NCBI GenBank assembly: GCA_050305515.1
Contig: JBNLFL010000002.1
Span: forward strand, 1 to 64,000
DNA: 64,000 nt
Direction: 5' to 3'
From: JAFGUB01 sp050305515
Lineage (GTDB): Bacteria > Campylobacterota > Campylobacteria > Campylobacterales > Sulfurimonadaceae
Both the position numbers and the translations under genes were made by a program. Under the pieces are notes generated by a model. That model had not been told where the DNA came from. It did no database searches and saw nothing but the letters and a program-made list of their open reading frames with translations. Shown piece by piece: positions 34,077 through 43,324 of the stretch (within the stretch, counting starts at the first letter, position 1; each line of letters starts with the position of its first letter).

Positions 34077-36731
34077 ATGCATCATACGACTTTCCCTACA
34101 TTTTTACATTATCTGCCCCGATTTCAGGAGGCCAGAGAAACGATCGTCTCCATCTGGGTTGCCGCACCGAATCTGCGTGAGGTGCTGGACCGGCATCTGA
34201 TTGACAGGGCGTATTTTGAAGATCATTATGCTTTAAAGGTATTTGACTATTTCATGGATGTGGTTCTGGGGCATGTGGCAATCGGGGATTGCCCGGTTAT
34301 AGGGAAGCTTCTGGAGTATTTCAAGGATCGCGACGTCAGTGCGCAGGAGCTTTTCGTCATTTGCAGCCATTTCAGAAAGACGATGCTCACTTTCAGTTAT
34401 GAAACCGATATCAACGATCAAAACCTTTTTGACGAGATCAGCGACCTTTTCGATCAGAATTTCTCCGGCGTTCTCAAGCGATACACCGACACCATTTTTC
34501 AAAAAGAGCAGGAGATTGCGAAGAATGTACAGCTTCTGGGTGAGTACAAGAAAGCGATTGACGAGAGTGCCATTGTTTCGAAGACCGATATCAACGGTGT
34601 CATTACCTATATCAATGACAATTTCATCAGCCGCTGCGGTTACAGTGCCGAAGAGCTCATCGGCACGAGGCACGATATTGTCTGGGATGACACTACACTC
34701 GGAAAACGGGTGCATGAAACAATGTCGCACAGCGCGGTTTTTCATGATACGGTGATGAACCGGAAAAAAAACGGTGAAGCCTATTACGTGGATATGACCA
34801 TGCTGCCGATTCGCGACTATCAGGGTAAAGTCAGCGAATATATGGAGATCAGCTATGAAGTGACCTCGCTCATTGAAGCGACGCGCGAAGCCGTTGCGGC
34901 CGGGGAGGCGAAAGAGTATTTTCTCTCCAACATGAGCCACGAGATCCGGACACCGCTTAATGCGATTTTGGGGTTTGTTTCGCTTTTGCAGGATGAAGTG
35001 ATGAGCGAACGGCACCAGCAGTATCTCAATATCATCCACAACAGCGGAGAAAATCTGCTCTCCATCATCAATGACATTCTTGACTTCTCAAAACTCCAGA
35101 GCGGAGAGTTTACCATTGAGCCGCGGCCGTTTAATATCCATGAGCAGCTGAGCAAAACGCTTGAACTCTTCGTACCGAGTGCCAATGAAAAACAGATTAC
35201 GCTGCTGAGTTATTTCGATCCGATGATTCCGCACATTCTGACGGCAGATATTTTGCGGATCAAGCAGATCGTCTCCAACTTTATTAGCAATGCCATCAAG
35301 TTTTCCGATCCGCATTCGCATATTGAAGTTCGGGTCTCATGCGACCGGTCGCGATTGATTATCAAAGTACGTGACTGGGGAATTGGACTGCATGAAAATG
35401 ATATCACGCGTATTTTTGACCCTTTTTCCCAGGCCCATTCGAGTGTTGAAAAGCTCGTTGGCGGAACCGGTCTGGGGCTTTCCATCTGCAAAAAACTGGC
35501 AGAACACATGGACGGATCCATTGAAGTCGTTTCCCAGCCGGGTGAGGGAAGTACGTTTATTCTGAACATGCCGGTCATTATCGGGGAGAACTCCAGTTTT
35601 CATCTTTTTGATCCGACACCGTTTCGACAGATGAAAATCGGTCTGCTGCGTATCGGAGAAAACAGTTCGAAAACACTTGAATCCCTGAACTATTACCTTG
35701 ATTTTTTTGGATTGCAGCGCACGCCGATTGCACTGGAAGACGTTGATGGATACGAGCTGGTACTCTTTCTGGATGAAGAGATTGACATGCACCGGCTGGG
35801 TCGTTTGCGCAAGCGAAGAATGCCGATGATTGCCATTATGGATCACCTGAGCGACCGGTATGACGGCGACGCGCATATCGTGCCGCTTTTCTTTCCGTTT
35901 TACTGTGCCAAGATTTACAATGCCTTTCAACTCTCCGTGACACGCAAGAGCGACCAGAACGAGCAGGCGACGGCCAAAAAACAGCGTCGATTTAAAGGCC
36001 GGATTCTGGTTGCGGAGGATAATCTTGCCAATCAGGAACTCATTAAAGTCATGCTCCAGCGCTATGGATTGGAGTATCTGATTGTCAGTGACGGGCAGAT
36101 GGCCGTGGATGCCTTCAAAAACGATACTTTCGACATGATTTTGATGGATGAACAGATGCCGGTGAAAAACGGTCTGGATGCGACACGGGAGATCATTGCC
36201 CATGAAGAGGCCGGTGCACGTGCGCATACACCCATCGTGGCGTTAACGGCCAATGTCATCAAAGGGGCAAAAGAGCGCGGGATGCAAAACGGCTATGACG
36301 AGTTTTTAGGAAAACCGATCGTGATCAAGGAGATTGAACGCGTCTTCAAAAATTATCTGTTCGAAGCAGAAAGTATTATGCAGGAGATACCTTCGGAGCA
36401 GTACGTCGCACATAATGGCGCCGTGGATACAGCGGCGCTTCAGGAAGAGTTGCAGCTTAGCAGTGACGAGTTATGGGGACTGCTGGGAATCTATGCGCGG
36501 AAGATGGAAGATATTTTGCCAAAACTGTTTGAAGCGATCAAATCCGGCGATTATGAAAAGATGGCAAGGCTTGCCCATAATGTCAAAGGTTCCAGCGCCA
36601 ACTTTCGTTTTGAAGAGCTTTGGCGTATTGCTCAGGTACTTGAGCAGAGCGCGATGGAACGCGATGAGAGTTTTGAATACGAAGAGGCCTACGCCGTCCT
36701 GTTAAAAGAGTATGAAAAAACAGGACTGTAA
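34077..36731 (+). CDS. Hybrid sensor histidine kinase (PAS-HisKA-HATPase-REC-REC-HPt)
   Basis: 884 aa, no transmembrane helix. An all-helical N-terminal domain (about 1-145) of unknown type, a PAS domain (about 160-265), then HisKA with SNMSHEIRTPLNAILGF (H288), the ATPase domain (ISNAIKFSDP, RDWGIGLHENDITRIFDPF, GGTGLGLSICKKL), a degenerate receiver-like stretch (about 515-630), a receiver (VAEDNLANQELIKVMLQRYG, MILMDEQMPVKNG) and an HPt domain with AHNVKGSSANF. It is a cytoplasmic phosphorelay protein. The translation start coincides with the predicted transcription start. The neighbouring SQR-like and psr genes make a role in sulfur respiration possible. Confidence 0.9.
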   Translation: MHHTTFPTFLHYLPRFQEARETIVSIWVAAPNLREVLDRHLIDRAYFEDHYALKVFDYFMDVVLGHVAIGDCPVIGKLLEYFKDRDVSAQELFVICSHFRKTMLTFSYETDINDQNLFDEISDLFDQNFSGVLKRYTDTIFQKEQEIAKNVQLLGEYKKAIDESAIVSKTDINGVITYINDNFISRCGYSAEELIGTRHDIVWDDTTLGKRVHETMSHSAVFHDTVMNRKKNGEAYYVDMTMLPIRDYQGKVSEYMEISYEVTSLIEATREAVAAGEAKEYFLSNMSHEIRTPLNAILGFVSLLQDEVMSERHQQYLNIIHNSGENLLSIINDILDFSKLQSGEFTIEPRPFNIHEQLSKTLELFVPSANEKQITLLSYFDPMIPHILTADILRIKQIVSNFISNAIKFSDPHSHIEVRVSCDRSRLIIKVRDWGIGLHENDITRIFDPFSQAHSSVEKLVGGTGLGLSICKKLAEHMDGSIEVVSQPGEGSTFILNMPVIIGENSSFHLFDPTPFRQMKIGLLRIGENSSKTLESLNYYLDFFGLQRTPIALEDVDGYELVLFLDEEIDMHRLGRLRKRRMPMIAIMDHLSDRYDGDAHIVPLFFPFYCAKIYNAFQLSVTRKSDQNEQATAKKQRRFKGRILVAEDNLANQELIKVMLQRYGLEYLIVSDGQMAVDAFKNDTFDMILMDEQMPVKNGLDATREIIAHEEAGARAHTPIVALTANVIKGAKERGMQNGYDEFLGKPIVIKEIERVFKNYLFEAESIMQEIPSEQYVAHNGAVDTAALQEELQLSSDELWGLLGIYARKMEDILPKLFEAIKSGDYEKMARLAHNVKGSSANFRFEELWRIAQVLEQSAMERDESFEYEEAYAVLLKEYEKTGL

Positions 36732-36797
36732 GGGCTTGTAGCGGGTAGCGCAGTTGCCGGACAAAGAAGACAATACTGCTTTGGTATGCTACTACGG

Positions 36798-37172
36798 CTA
36801 CAGAGATGAGGTCTTGCGGGCATCCTTGTTGAAGTTTGTAAAGATGTACTCTGCCATTGTTTTAGGGTTTACGTGGTATCCGAGTTCTTCAAGTCGCTGC
36901 ATGCTGTGTTCCATTTTGGCATGTTCGGAAAAAGTCTCGTCCATAAGACTCAGATTGCCCTGAAGATCGGTCATCTCCATCCACAGATAGTTGACACTCT
37001 CCTTATTGAGAGCGGGACCTTTTTTAGCCGGATTCCCTTCGGCATGAGCACCGTGGCATTTGGAACATTTTACTTCAAAAATCTCTGCCTGATCGTGGGT
37101 CTGGGCCGAGAGTTGTGTGAAGGTGCAGATGCATGCAAGCGAACAGATAAAGTTAAGGTGACGTAATGGCAT
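36798..37172 (-). CDS. Periplasmic mono-haem cytochrome c
   Basis: 124 aa. Signal peptide (residues 1-23), one haem c site CSKCH (near 36-40), and a distal Met candidate in KMEHSMQRLEELGYHV. KKGPALNKESVNYLWMEM resembles the region after the haem in small c-type cytochromes. Last gene of the psr operon, 3 bases after the Tll0287-like gene. Probably an electron carrier for that system. AAAGGAA lies upstream of ATG. Confidence 0.85.
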   Translation of the reverse strand: MPLRHLNFICSLACICTFTQLSAQTHDQAEIFEVKCSKCHGAHAEGNPAKKGPALNKESVNYLWMEMTDLQGNLSLMDETFSEHAKMEHSMQRLEELGYHVNPKTMAEYIFTNFNKDARKTSSL

Positions 37173-37175
37173 GGG

Positions 37176-37793
37176 TTATTCCTTTGTATTAGATGGATTA
37201 AGGGGCGCGTTGGCCCTCTGTTGGCGAATCTCTACGAGAAACGCGCCTCTGAAATCTCCCCCGTCGTAAGAGGTAGCCTTGTCATTGGGGTAGTGGTGTT
37301 GCACAAGGGTACGGACTTCCGAGGGAATGCGGGATGGTTTCCCATGGCATGTAACGCATTTGTGTTGTGCGAGCATGATGGGTTGATAATATTTGTAGTC
37401 GCCGTTTTCATTGATCTGAATGATATATTCAGGCAGATAGGCACTGGCATGTGCAAGCTGCTCCAGTGCTGTGAGAATCGGAATTTCATCCGCTTCCGCT
37501 TTATTGGCATCGTTACGATTTTTCAGACTGATTCTTTTGATACTGATACCTCCTTGAAGTTGCTGGTTATAGTTATGGGTAATGGCCTGTGCGCGGTCGA
37601 TACAGAACTGTGCCATATCCACAATACCCTTTCCTTTGTGTTTGAGTGCTTCACTTTGAATCCTGTGATGAAGTTCGTCGGTTGTCTCTTTCCCAATTTG
37701 TGTAATCTCTTCAAGTGTCAAAGCATCAGCCGTAAGAAAAAGCGGTGCCAGAAGCGATGTCAGCATCAGCAGGTGCGCAGTTCGTTTTTTCAT
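37176..37793 (-). CDS. Tll0287-like (DUF3365) periplasmic haem protein
   Basis: 205 aa. Signal peptide (about 1-25); helical region about 25-120; haem c site CVTCHG near 145, followed by PNDKATSYDGGDFRGAFLVEI, the characteristic end of DUF3365/Tll0287-like sensor domains. ATG 37793 has GGGAG 6 bases upstream. Such domains are often part of receptors; here it stands alone within a polysulfide reductase operon, so it may be a redox sensor or electron carrier. Confidence 0.82.
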   Translation of the reverse strand: MKKRTAHLLMLTSLLAPLFLTADALTLEEITQIGKETTDELHHRIQSEALKHKGKGIVDMAQFCIDRAQAITHNYNQQLQGGISIKRISLKNRNDANKAEADEIPILTALEQLAHASAYLPEYIIQINENGDYKYYQPIMLAQHKCVTCHGKPSRIPSEVRTLVQHHYPNDKATSYDGGDFRGAFLVEIRQQRANAPLNPSNTKE

Positions 37794-37809
37794 GCCATGC
37801 TCCCGAGTT

Positions 37810-39003
37810 TCAATGGTTGTATTCCGACGTCTCGTCAAGATCAAACAGTTTGTCGACAACGTAGTACAGAAAGAGGCACAGACCGATACCCCCCGCAGCT
37901 ATGGCCATTTCGGCAAATGAGGGAACGTAGGAGACCCACTGCGGAACAAGCTGATATTCCGTTGTCTTGAGAGTCTGCATCGGAAAGAGCTGGGTATCAT
38001 GAACCAGATCGTAACGCATAAAGAAAATTCCGATCATTCCCAGTGCCGAAGCATAGACCATGGCACTAAGGGCCTTGCCTTTGCTGCTTAAAATGACTGC
38101 AAAAGGGATCAGCATGCCAAAGAGTACCTCTCCGATGAGGAAATTGGGACTGCTGATGATATGGAGTGCGCTTTGTGCACGTTCGGGCATACCGCCGTAA
38201 ATTGCGGTAATCATTCTCCAGAGTTCGAAAAAGATGAGAATCGCCAGAAGTAATCCGAGAATTTTGGCAAGTTTTTCAAGCATCCGGGAAATCGCATCGG
38301 GAAACACCATCTTGTATTTGAACCCGTACATCAAAAAGATCAGGTATCCGCCTGTGATCATTGCCGAAAGAATGAAGTAAACCGGGTAGAAAACCCCGTT
38401 GGAGACGGGTCGAGCAATCAGAAATCCAAAGACGGCTCCCAGATTGCTGTGTGCTGCAATACCAACCAGCAATCCGCCGGTTCCGAAAAGTTTGGACCAT
38501 TTATGGTCGTGACGCAGCAGAAACAGGAACTCAAGAATTATAAATGCCAGATAGGCACCATAAAGCGTACCCATCCACCAGATGGCCGAAGTGAGCCCGG
38601 GAGTGAGAACGTTATAGATCATCATTCGGATCGGATGGCCGATTTCAAGTGAAATAACCGCAAAACCCGAAAGAATGGTGACTATTGCCCCCGCAATGGC
38701 CCGTTTGCCGATAATATCGAATTCCTTGATTCCAAAAACATGCCCCAAGGATGAGATGATGCATAATCCGGTGCTGGAGACGACAAAAAAGACATAGATG
38801 GCGATGAGCAGTCCCCAGGGATGTGCGCGTGTGACGTTGTAGGCATGGTGCCCATGCAGAAAATATAATACGGCTCCCGCTGTAAGGAGCCCCAGCAGTG
38901 TCACGACCACGACGGCCGCTGTGACATTGGATAGGGTCTTCTCAAAAGTAAAGAGCTCTTTGAATGTCATCCGTTTAAACGGTATGAGTTGATTGATTTG
39001 CAT
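37810..39003 (-). CDS. psrC: NrfD/PsrC-type membrane subunit of polysulfide or thiosulfate reductase
   Basis: 397 aa with about nine to ten hydrophobic helices. GHVFGIKEFDIIGKRAIAGAIV, EIGHPIRMMIYNVLTPGLTSAIWWMG and HIISSPNFLIGEVLFGMLIPF are NrfD/PsrC-type features. It anchors the catalytic and Fe-S subunits in the membrane and exchanges electrons with quinone. GGAGGG lies upstream of ATG. It follows psrB by 13 bases. Confidence 0.88.
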   Translation of the reverse strand: MQINQLIPFKRMTFKELFTFEKTLSNVTAAVVVVTLLGLLTAGAVLYFLHGHHAYNVTRAHPWGLLIAIYVFFVVSSTGLCIISSLGHVFGIKEFDIIGKRAIAGAIVTILSGFAVISLEIGHPIRMMIYNVLTPGLTSAIWWMGTLYGAYLAFIILEFLFLLRHDHKWSKLFGTGGLLVGIAAHSNLGAVFGFLIARPVSNGVFYPVYFILSAMITGGYLIFLMYGFKYKMVFPDAISRMLEKLAKILGLLLAILIFFELWRMITAIYGGMPERAQSALHIISSPNFLIGEVLFGMLIPFAVILSSKGKALSAMVYASALGMIGIFFMRYDLVHDTQLFPMQTLKTTEYQLVPQWVSYVPSFAEMAIAAGGIGLCLFLYYVVDKLFDLDETSEYNH

Positions 39004-39016
39004 GATCCCTCCTGCT

Positions 39017-39580
39017 TCAGATCAGATAGAATAGTTTGGGGTCTGTTCCCAGATGCGGTTTGAGTACGTAATGCTCCCGCGTACGAAGCACTTGGGAAAT
39101 TTCACTCTCAGGGTCGTCAATATCTCCGAAAATACGCACTTTTGTCGGGCATGTCGCCTGACATGCGGTGGTTGTTTCACCGTGGATCAGGCGCGTGTCC
39201 GAGCAGAAAGTGCATTTGTCGACTGTCATGGTTCGGTCATCAACATAGCGGGCATCATACGGACAGGCGTTCATGCAGTAGCTGCACAAAATACATTTTT
39301 CCGGATCAACGCATACCACGCCCGCTTCATTATAGTAGGTTGCCTCTGTCGGACACACCTCCTGACAGGGTGCGTTGTCACAGTGTTGGCACTGGCTCGG
39401 AACAAACGTTTGCGAAGCGATCGACAGGTGGGGAAACACTCCTTCCATCTCTTTGACACCGACCCAGATACGATGTTTGTCTGCTCCGAGCAAGATACCG
39501 TTCTCTTCTTTGCATGCAACTTCGCATGCTTTGCAGTTAATACAGTTTTTATAATCAAGTGCCATTGCATATCTGGCCAT
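39017..39580 (-). CDS. psrB: Four-cluster ferredoxin subunit PsrB
   Basis: 187 aa. Cysteine sets CINCKACEVACKEE, CQHCDNAPCQEVCP, CILCSYCMNACPYDA and CTFCSDT...CQATCPT bind four [4Fe-4S] clusters, the normal electron wire between a molybdopterin subunit and an NrfD-type anchor. The ATG overlaps the psrA stop (TGATG), and AAGGAG lies 6 bases upstream. Confidence 0.93.
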   Translation of the reverse strand: MARYAMALDYKNCINCKACEVACKEENGILLGADKHRIWVGVKEMEGVFPHLSIASQTFVPSQCQHCDNAPCQEVCPTEATYYNEAGVVCVDPEKCILCSYCMNACPYDARYVDDRTMTVDKCTFCSDTRLIHGETTTACQATCPTKVRIFGDIDDPESEISQVLRTREHYVLKPHLGTDPKLFYLI

Positions 39581-41949
39581 CAGACTCTCCTTATTGTGAC
39601 GCAGGTTTCATGCATGGCGGCAGCACCGTACACGGGTTCGATATGGTCTTCGATGACAGCATTGTCGCTGGCACCGTTGTGATATGCCCGGCTCAGACCA
39701 TCCGAAGCGGCTCCGAAGCCATGAATCATGAATACGGTATCACTGCCGATTTTCTCAGTCGGATAGGCACGAATTGCGATTTTTCCACTTTTGCTTTGCA
39801 CTTCGATAAAATCACCGAAGTTGATGCCCATTGTTTCAGCTTTGCGCTTGTTGATCCAGAGATAGTTCGTTGGCAGTAGATCCAGCAGCATCGCATTGTT
39901 GGACGTGCCTGATTGGGTAAACTGGGCATGACGTCCCGAAATAAGTATGAACTGATTTTCGGGGATCGTACGGAGATACTCCTGACGCCACGTCGGCATG
40001 GCATCGATGCCGTTTTTTGTCATATTGGGCAGGGTGCATTCGATTTTTCCCGATGGGGTGGCGAAAATGCGGTTGCGTACGGAATAGTTTTTGAGCGCTT
40101 CGGGATAATACTGGTACTCATTGGCAGAGCGTTGTTGAAAATTGCTTTCCATGCCGGGATAGAAAACCCCCTTGGTTTTCAGTATCTCCGCGGCACCGGG
40201 ATAGTTGTGTACGGCATGGACGTTCAACGTTTCCTGAGAATGCTCAAACGGTTTGCTCAGGTCATATTCGTTATAAACGGCAGTTTCCCCATCAGCTTCG
40301 ATGGCATCCTGAACTTCCGAATCGTACTTTTTGGTGATTTCAAATGCGGGTCTGGAAAGTTTTTGGGTCAGGCCGCGCAAAATTTCTATCACGGGTTTGC
40401 TTTCGTACATGGGATCGACGACACGATTACGTTGGGCAATGGCGGGTTCAATACCGCCAAACGATGCGATGGGATCGGTACGTTCAAGGTAGGTGCATTC
40501 GGGCAGAATCACATCTGACATGATCACGGTATCGCTGGGCATCGTATCGATGGTGACCACCAGATCGAGTTTTTCAAACATCTCCCGGGTTTTAGCGATG
40601 TTGGGAACGCTTTGCATCGGATTGTGTTTGTAGATAAACATGCCCCGAACCGGGTAGGGCGTTTTCTCCTCAACGACAAGATTACGCCAGGCGATCCATG
40701 AACCGGCCTCACCCACAATGGCACAGTCAGCGTAGCCGGCTTCACCGATTTGCGGTTTTTCCTTGGCTTCTACAGAGCGCGGTGCCGCCTGAAAATAAAG
40801 CGGAGCAGAAATCTCATGCGGGGCAAGCGGAAGTTTTTTGCCAAAGCAGATACCGCCTTTGGTGTCAATGCCGCCGCCAAGTGCACTGAAAAGTGCCGTG
40901 GCCCGTCTGAGCTGGAAATCGTTTTTGGAAAAAGTACTGCGGCGCCCCTGATAGTAAAGCGCATACGGTGCATGAGCCATGAATTCCCGTGCCACATCGT
41001 AGATCTGCTCTGCAGGAATCCCGGTGATCGGTTCGGCCCATTCGGGTGTGTAACCGCTTGAAAGGATATGGTTTTTGTAGGTTTTAAAATCATTGAAGGT
41101 TTCGGCAACAAAAGATTTGTTGTAGAGCTCTTCGCTCAGTGCGACATACGTCAGGGCTAAAACAAATGCGAGATCGGTGCCTACCTTGATGGGAAGCCAT
41201 GTATCGGATTTGGCTGCGGTATTAGTGAAACGGGGATCAACAACAACCAGTTTGGCTCCGCGTCCTTTGGTACGCTTGAAAAGGGTCATTGTATCGGGAG
41301 TCACAATGGACTCGGCGCGGTTGGCGCCCGCCATGATAATATAACGGCTGTTGTCAAAATCGGCTTGTCCGTAATCGCCGATTGTCAGTTTGTACCCTGC
41401 CATGGCTGTTTGAAGACAGATGGAAGAGTGGTTGAGCCAGTTGGCAGAACCAAACATCTGAAAAAAGGTTTTGAAGGTATGTTCCGCCATGCCTTCCCCG
41501 GCGCAGAAACAAAAAGTGGAACGGTTATCTTCCTCTTCGTCAAGAATCCGGGTTACTTTTTCGGTGATATAGGTAAAGGCTTCATCCCAGGTGACTCTTT
41601 TGAATTGACCGTCACCGCGTTTACCTACGCGGATGAGCGGATATTTGAGCCTGTCAGAATCGTAAAGTGCATCGATTCCGGCGTTGCCTCGGGGGCAGAG
41701 CATGTTTTTGGATTTCGGAAAAAGCGGATTGGGATTGAGCTTAACAACTTTTTCATTTTTGACGACGGCAATGGCCGCACATTTATTTACACACATTTCG
41801 CAAAGTGTGGCAACCTCTCTCGTTTCGGTAGTGGTATTGTCGGATTTGTCCGTAGCAGAAAAAGGAAGTGTTGCTGAAGCACTGGCACCGACAACAGCCA
41901 AAGCTACACTCCCTTGTAAGAATTTTCTGCGTGATACTTCGATTCTCAT
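39580..41949 (-). CDS. psrA: Molybdopterin catalytic subunit of polysulfide/thiosulfate reductase
   Basis: 789 aa. Twin-arginine signal SRRKFLQG (6-13) followed by a hydrophobic stretch, so it is exported folded. The Fe-S site CxxCxxxC...C is C50, C53, C57 and C85. MILCPRG-like NMLCPRGNAGIDALYDSDRLKYPLIRVGKRG, YQGRRSTFSKND and the C-terminal dinucleotide-binding region belong to the DMSO reductase family, PsrA/PhsA branch. Which sulfur substrate it reduces (polysulfide, thiosulfate, sulfur) cannot be told. ATG 41949 with AAAGGA upstream is chosen over an earlier in-frame start that would push the TAT motif inwards. Confidence 0.9.
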   Translation of the reverse strand: MRIEVSRRKFLQGSVALAVVGASASATLPFSATDKSDNTTTETREVATLCEMCVNKCAAIAVVKNEKVVKLNPNPLFPKSKNMLCPRGNAGIDALYDSDRLKYPLIRVGKRGDGQFKRVTWDEAFTYITEKVTRILDEEEDNRSTFCFCAGEGMAEHTFKTFFQMFGSANWLNHSSICLQTAMAGYKLTIGDYGQADFDNSRYIIMAGANRAESIVTPDTMTLFKRTKGRGAKLVVVDPRFTNTAAKSDTWLPIKVGTDLAFVLALTYVALSEELYNKSFVAETFNDFKTYKNHILSSGYTPEWAEPITGIPAEQIYDVAREFMAHAPYALYYQGRRSTFSKNDFQLRRATALFSALGGGIDTKGGICFGKKLPLAPHEISAPLYFQAAPRSVEAKEKPQIGEAGYADCAIVGEAGSWIAWRNLVVEEKTPYPVRGMFIYKHNPMQSVPNIAKTREMFEKLDLVVTIDTMPSDTVIMSDVILPECTYLERTDPIASFGGIEPAIAQRNRVVDPMYESKPVIEILRGLTQKLSRPAFEITKKYDSEVQDAIEADGETAVYNEYDLSKPFEHSQETLNVHAVHNYPGAAEILKTKGVFYPGMESNFQQRSANEYQYYPEALKNYSVRNRIFATPSGKIECTLPNMTKNGIDAMPTWRQEYLRTIPENQFILISGRHAQFTQSGTSNNAMLLDLLPTNYLWINKRKAETMGINFGDFIEVQSKSGKIAIRAYPTEKIGSDTVFMIHGFGAASDGLSRAYHNGASDNAVIEDHIEPVYGAAAMHETCVTIRRV

Positions 41950-42348
41950 AGATTTCCTTTGAGCTGTTTTCTGACTCTTCCTTATTCTGTCCTTAAAAAA
42001 GTAAGAAGCAAAAATTATAAATACCATAAGCTTAAATTATTATAAAGATGATTTAATGTTATTTTAAGCGTCAATATGCTGATGGAAAAAATCTCTTTTT
42101 AATCCATAGGCAAAGAAGTGTGAAGCGGTGCAGGAGTGATAGTGAGACCAGCGAGTCTCTCTTTTAAAAGAATTCAGGTGCTATCAGGAATGGGGCAGGA
42201 TGGAAATGTCTCAAACAGCAAAAAGATTCTGTTTGAACGCGCCTGGTGCCTGGTTCAGGACACTACATGCTATGAGAGCGATGGATGGATGATAACGGCT
42301 GCCGGGCTTTCTGATTTGAAAGCAAAGAGATGGCAGCGCAATACGTAT
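41950..42348. other. 400-base gap upstream of the psr operon, no gene recognised
   Basis: The psr promoter should be here: TATAAT at 42019-42014 (minus strand) is a candidate -10 about 65 bases before psrA. A short hairpin GAGAC/GTCTC (42144-42148 and 42155-42159) followed by TCTTTT on the plus strand has no obvious gene before it. I found no convincing small protein or known RNA in 42060-42340. Confidence 0.4.
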
Positions 42349-43098
42349 TTAATCTTCGATATAGTAACCGACGCCCGACGCATTTTTGATAATATTGGTA
42401 GGAAGTTTGTTACGAAGGCGCCAGACAAGCGTACGGACACTGTTTTCAGTGGCACCGCCTTCTTCCCACACATATTTGATAACCTGATCAAATGTCACAA
42501 CCGATCCCAATTGCGCCACCAGCAGGCGGATAAAGGCGTTTTCCTTGCGGGTGAGTTTGATCTTTTTGTTTTCATAAAACGTTTCACAGACACTGATATC
42601 GAGGTAGTACTCCTGCCCGAAAGGTACAATCGGTTTGTCTGAGACTTTCTTGGCATAGAGCAGTTTTTCGAGATTGCTTTTGTCATGCCTGAGCGCCGTC
42701 ATGTTGCTTTGACGCTTTTGTTCCTCTTTATACCGGTGCAGCGCCATGATGATCGTGGCATGGAGATTTTGCGGATCAAAAGGTTTGACGATGTAGCCGT
42801 AAGGTTCGGTCAGTTTCGCCTGTTCAATAATATGATCATCTGTGTGGGCTGTCAGGAAAATAAAGGGTTTCTTCTGATTTTCGTTGATGTAATGCGCGAG
42901 GTCGATACCGTCGGTACCCTCCTGAAGGGAGATGTCGATGAAGATGATATCGGGATTGTAAATTTTGAGTTTGCTGTGCGCCTGAGTGGCGTTGTCTGTA
43001 ATGCCGACGACTTCATAATCCTGCTTTTCCAGCGAGAGCTGCAGGTTGGCTGCCGTGACATCGTCATCTTCTACGATCAGAACCTTGATTTTTCCCAT
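42349..43098 (-). CDS. OmpR-type response regulator
   Basis: 249 aa. Receiver domain: acidic pocket VEDDD (9-13), phospho-acceptor Asp in IIFIDISLQEG (near 55), FLTAHTD and conserved Lys in IVKPFD. A linker region (120-160) precedes a winged-helix output domain (LTRKENAFIRLLVAQLGSVVTFDQVIKYVWEE, SVRTLVWRLRNKL). No kinase is adjacent. It lies upstream of psr on the same strand, so control of psr is an attractive but untested guess. Confidence 0.88.
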   Translation of the reverse strand: MGKIKVLIVEDDDVTAANLQLSLEKQDYEVVGITDNATQAHSKLKIYNPDIIFIDISLQEGTDGIDLAHYINENQKKPFIFLTAHTDDHIIEQAKLTEPYGYIVKPFDPQNLHATIIMALHRYKEEQKRQSNMTALRHDKSNLEKLLYAKKVSDKPIVPFGQEYYLDISVCETFYENKKIKLTRKENAFIRLLVAQLGSVVTFDQVIKYVWEEGGATENSVRTLVWRLRNKLPTNIIKNASGVGYYIED

Positions 43099-43292
43099 GA
43101 CTTTTCCTTCTCAGACGGCGGGAGATGACCGGATGTGCAATCGCCGTACTAGACTTGTATCACATTATAATATCAAATAGTTGATAAATTAGATTTTATT
43201 ATCTGAACTTATGACGAAAAAAGTGCTTAATGTTACCATGCGTCACGTGTGGCGCAACTTTGTTGTTTAATTCCCGTTTCAACACGAAAAGG

Positions 43293-43320
43293 TATAATCG
43301 CGGCTACTTTACATGTAAAG
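43293..43320 (+). promoter_or_regulatory. hemN -10 box and palindrome CTTTACATGTAAAG in its leader
   Basis: TATAAT at 43293-43298 predicts transcription from about 43305. The 14-bp palindrome 43307-43320 would then lie at the very start of the mRNA, ending 4 bases before the ATG and providing the AAAG-AG ribosome site. A protein bound there could block initiation. I see no -35 box. Confidence 0.45.
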
Positions 43321-43324
43321 AGAT

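Noticed and set aside
42136..42642. 168-codon plus-strand frame upstream of and antisense to the response regulator
   Set aside because: Most of it is the complement of the response regulator gene; the unique 5' part has no family similarity that I recognise.
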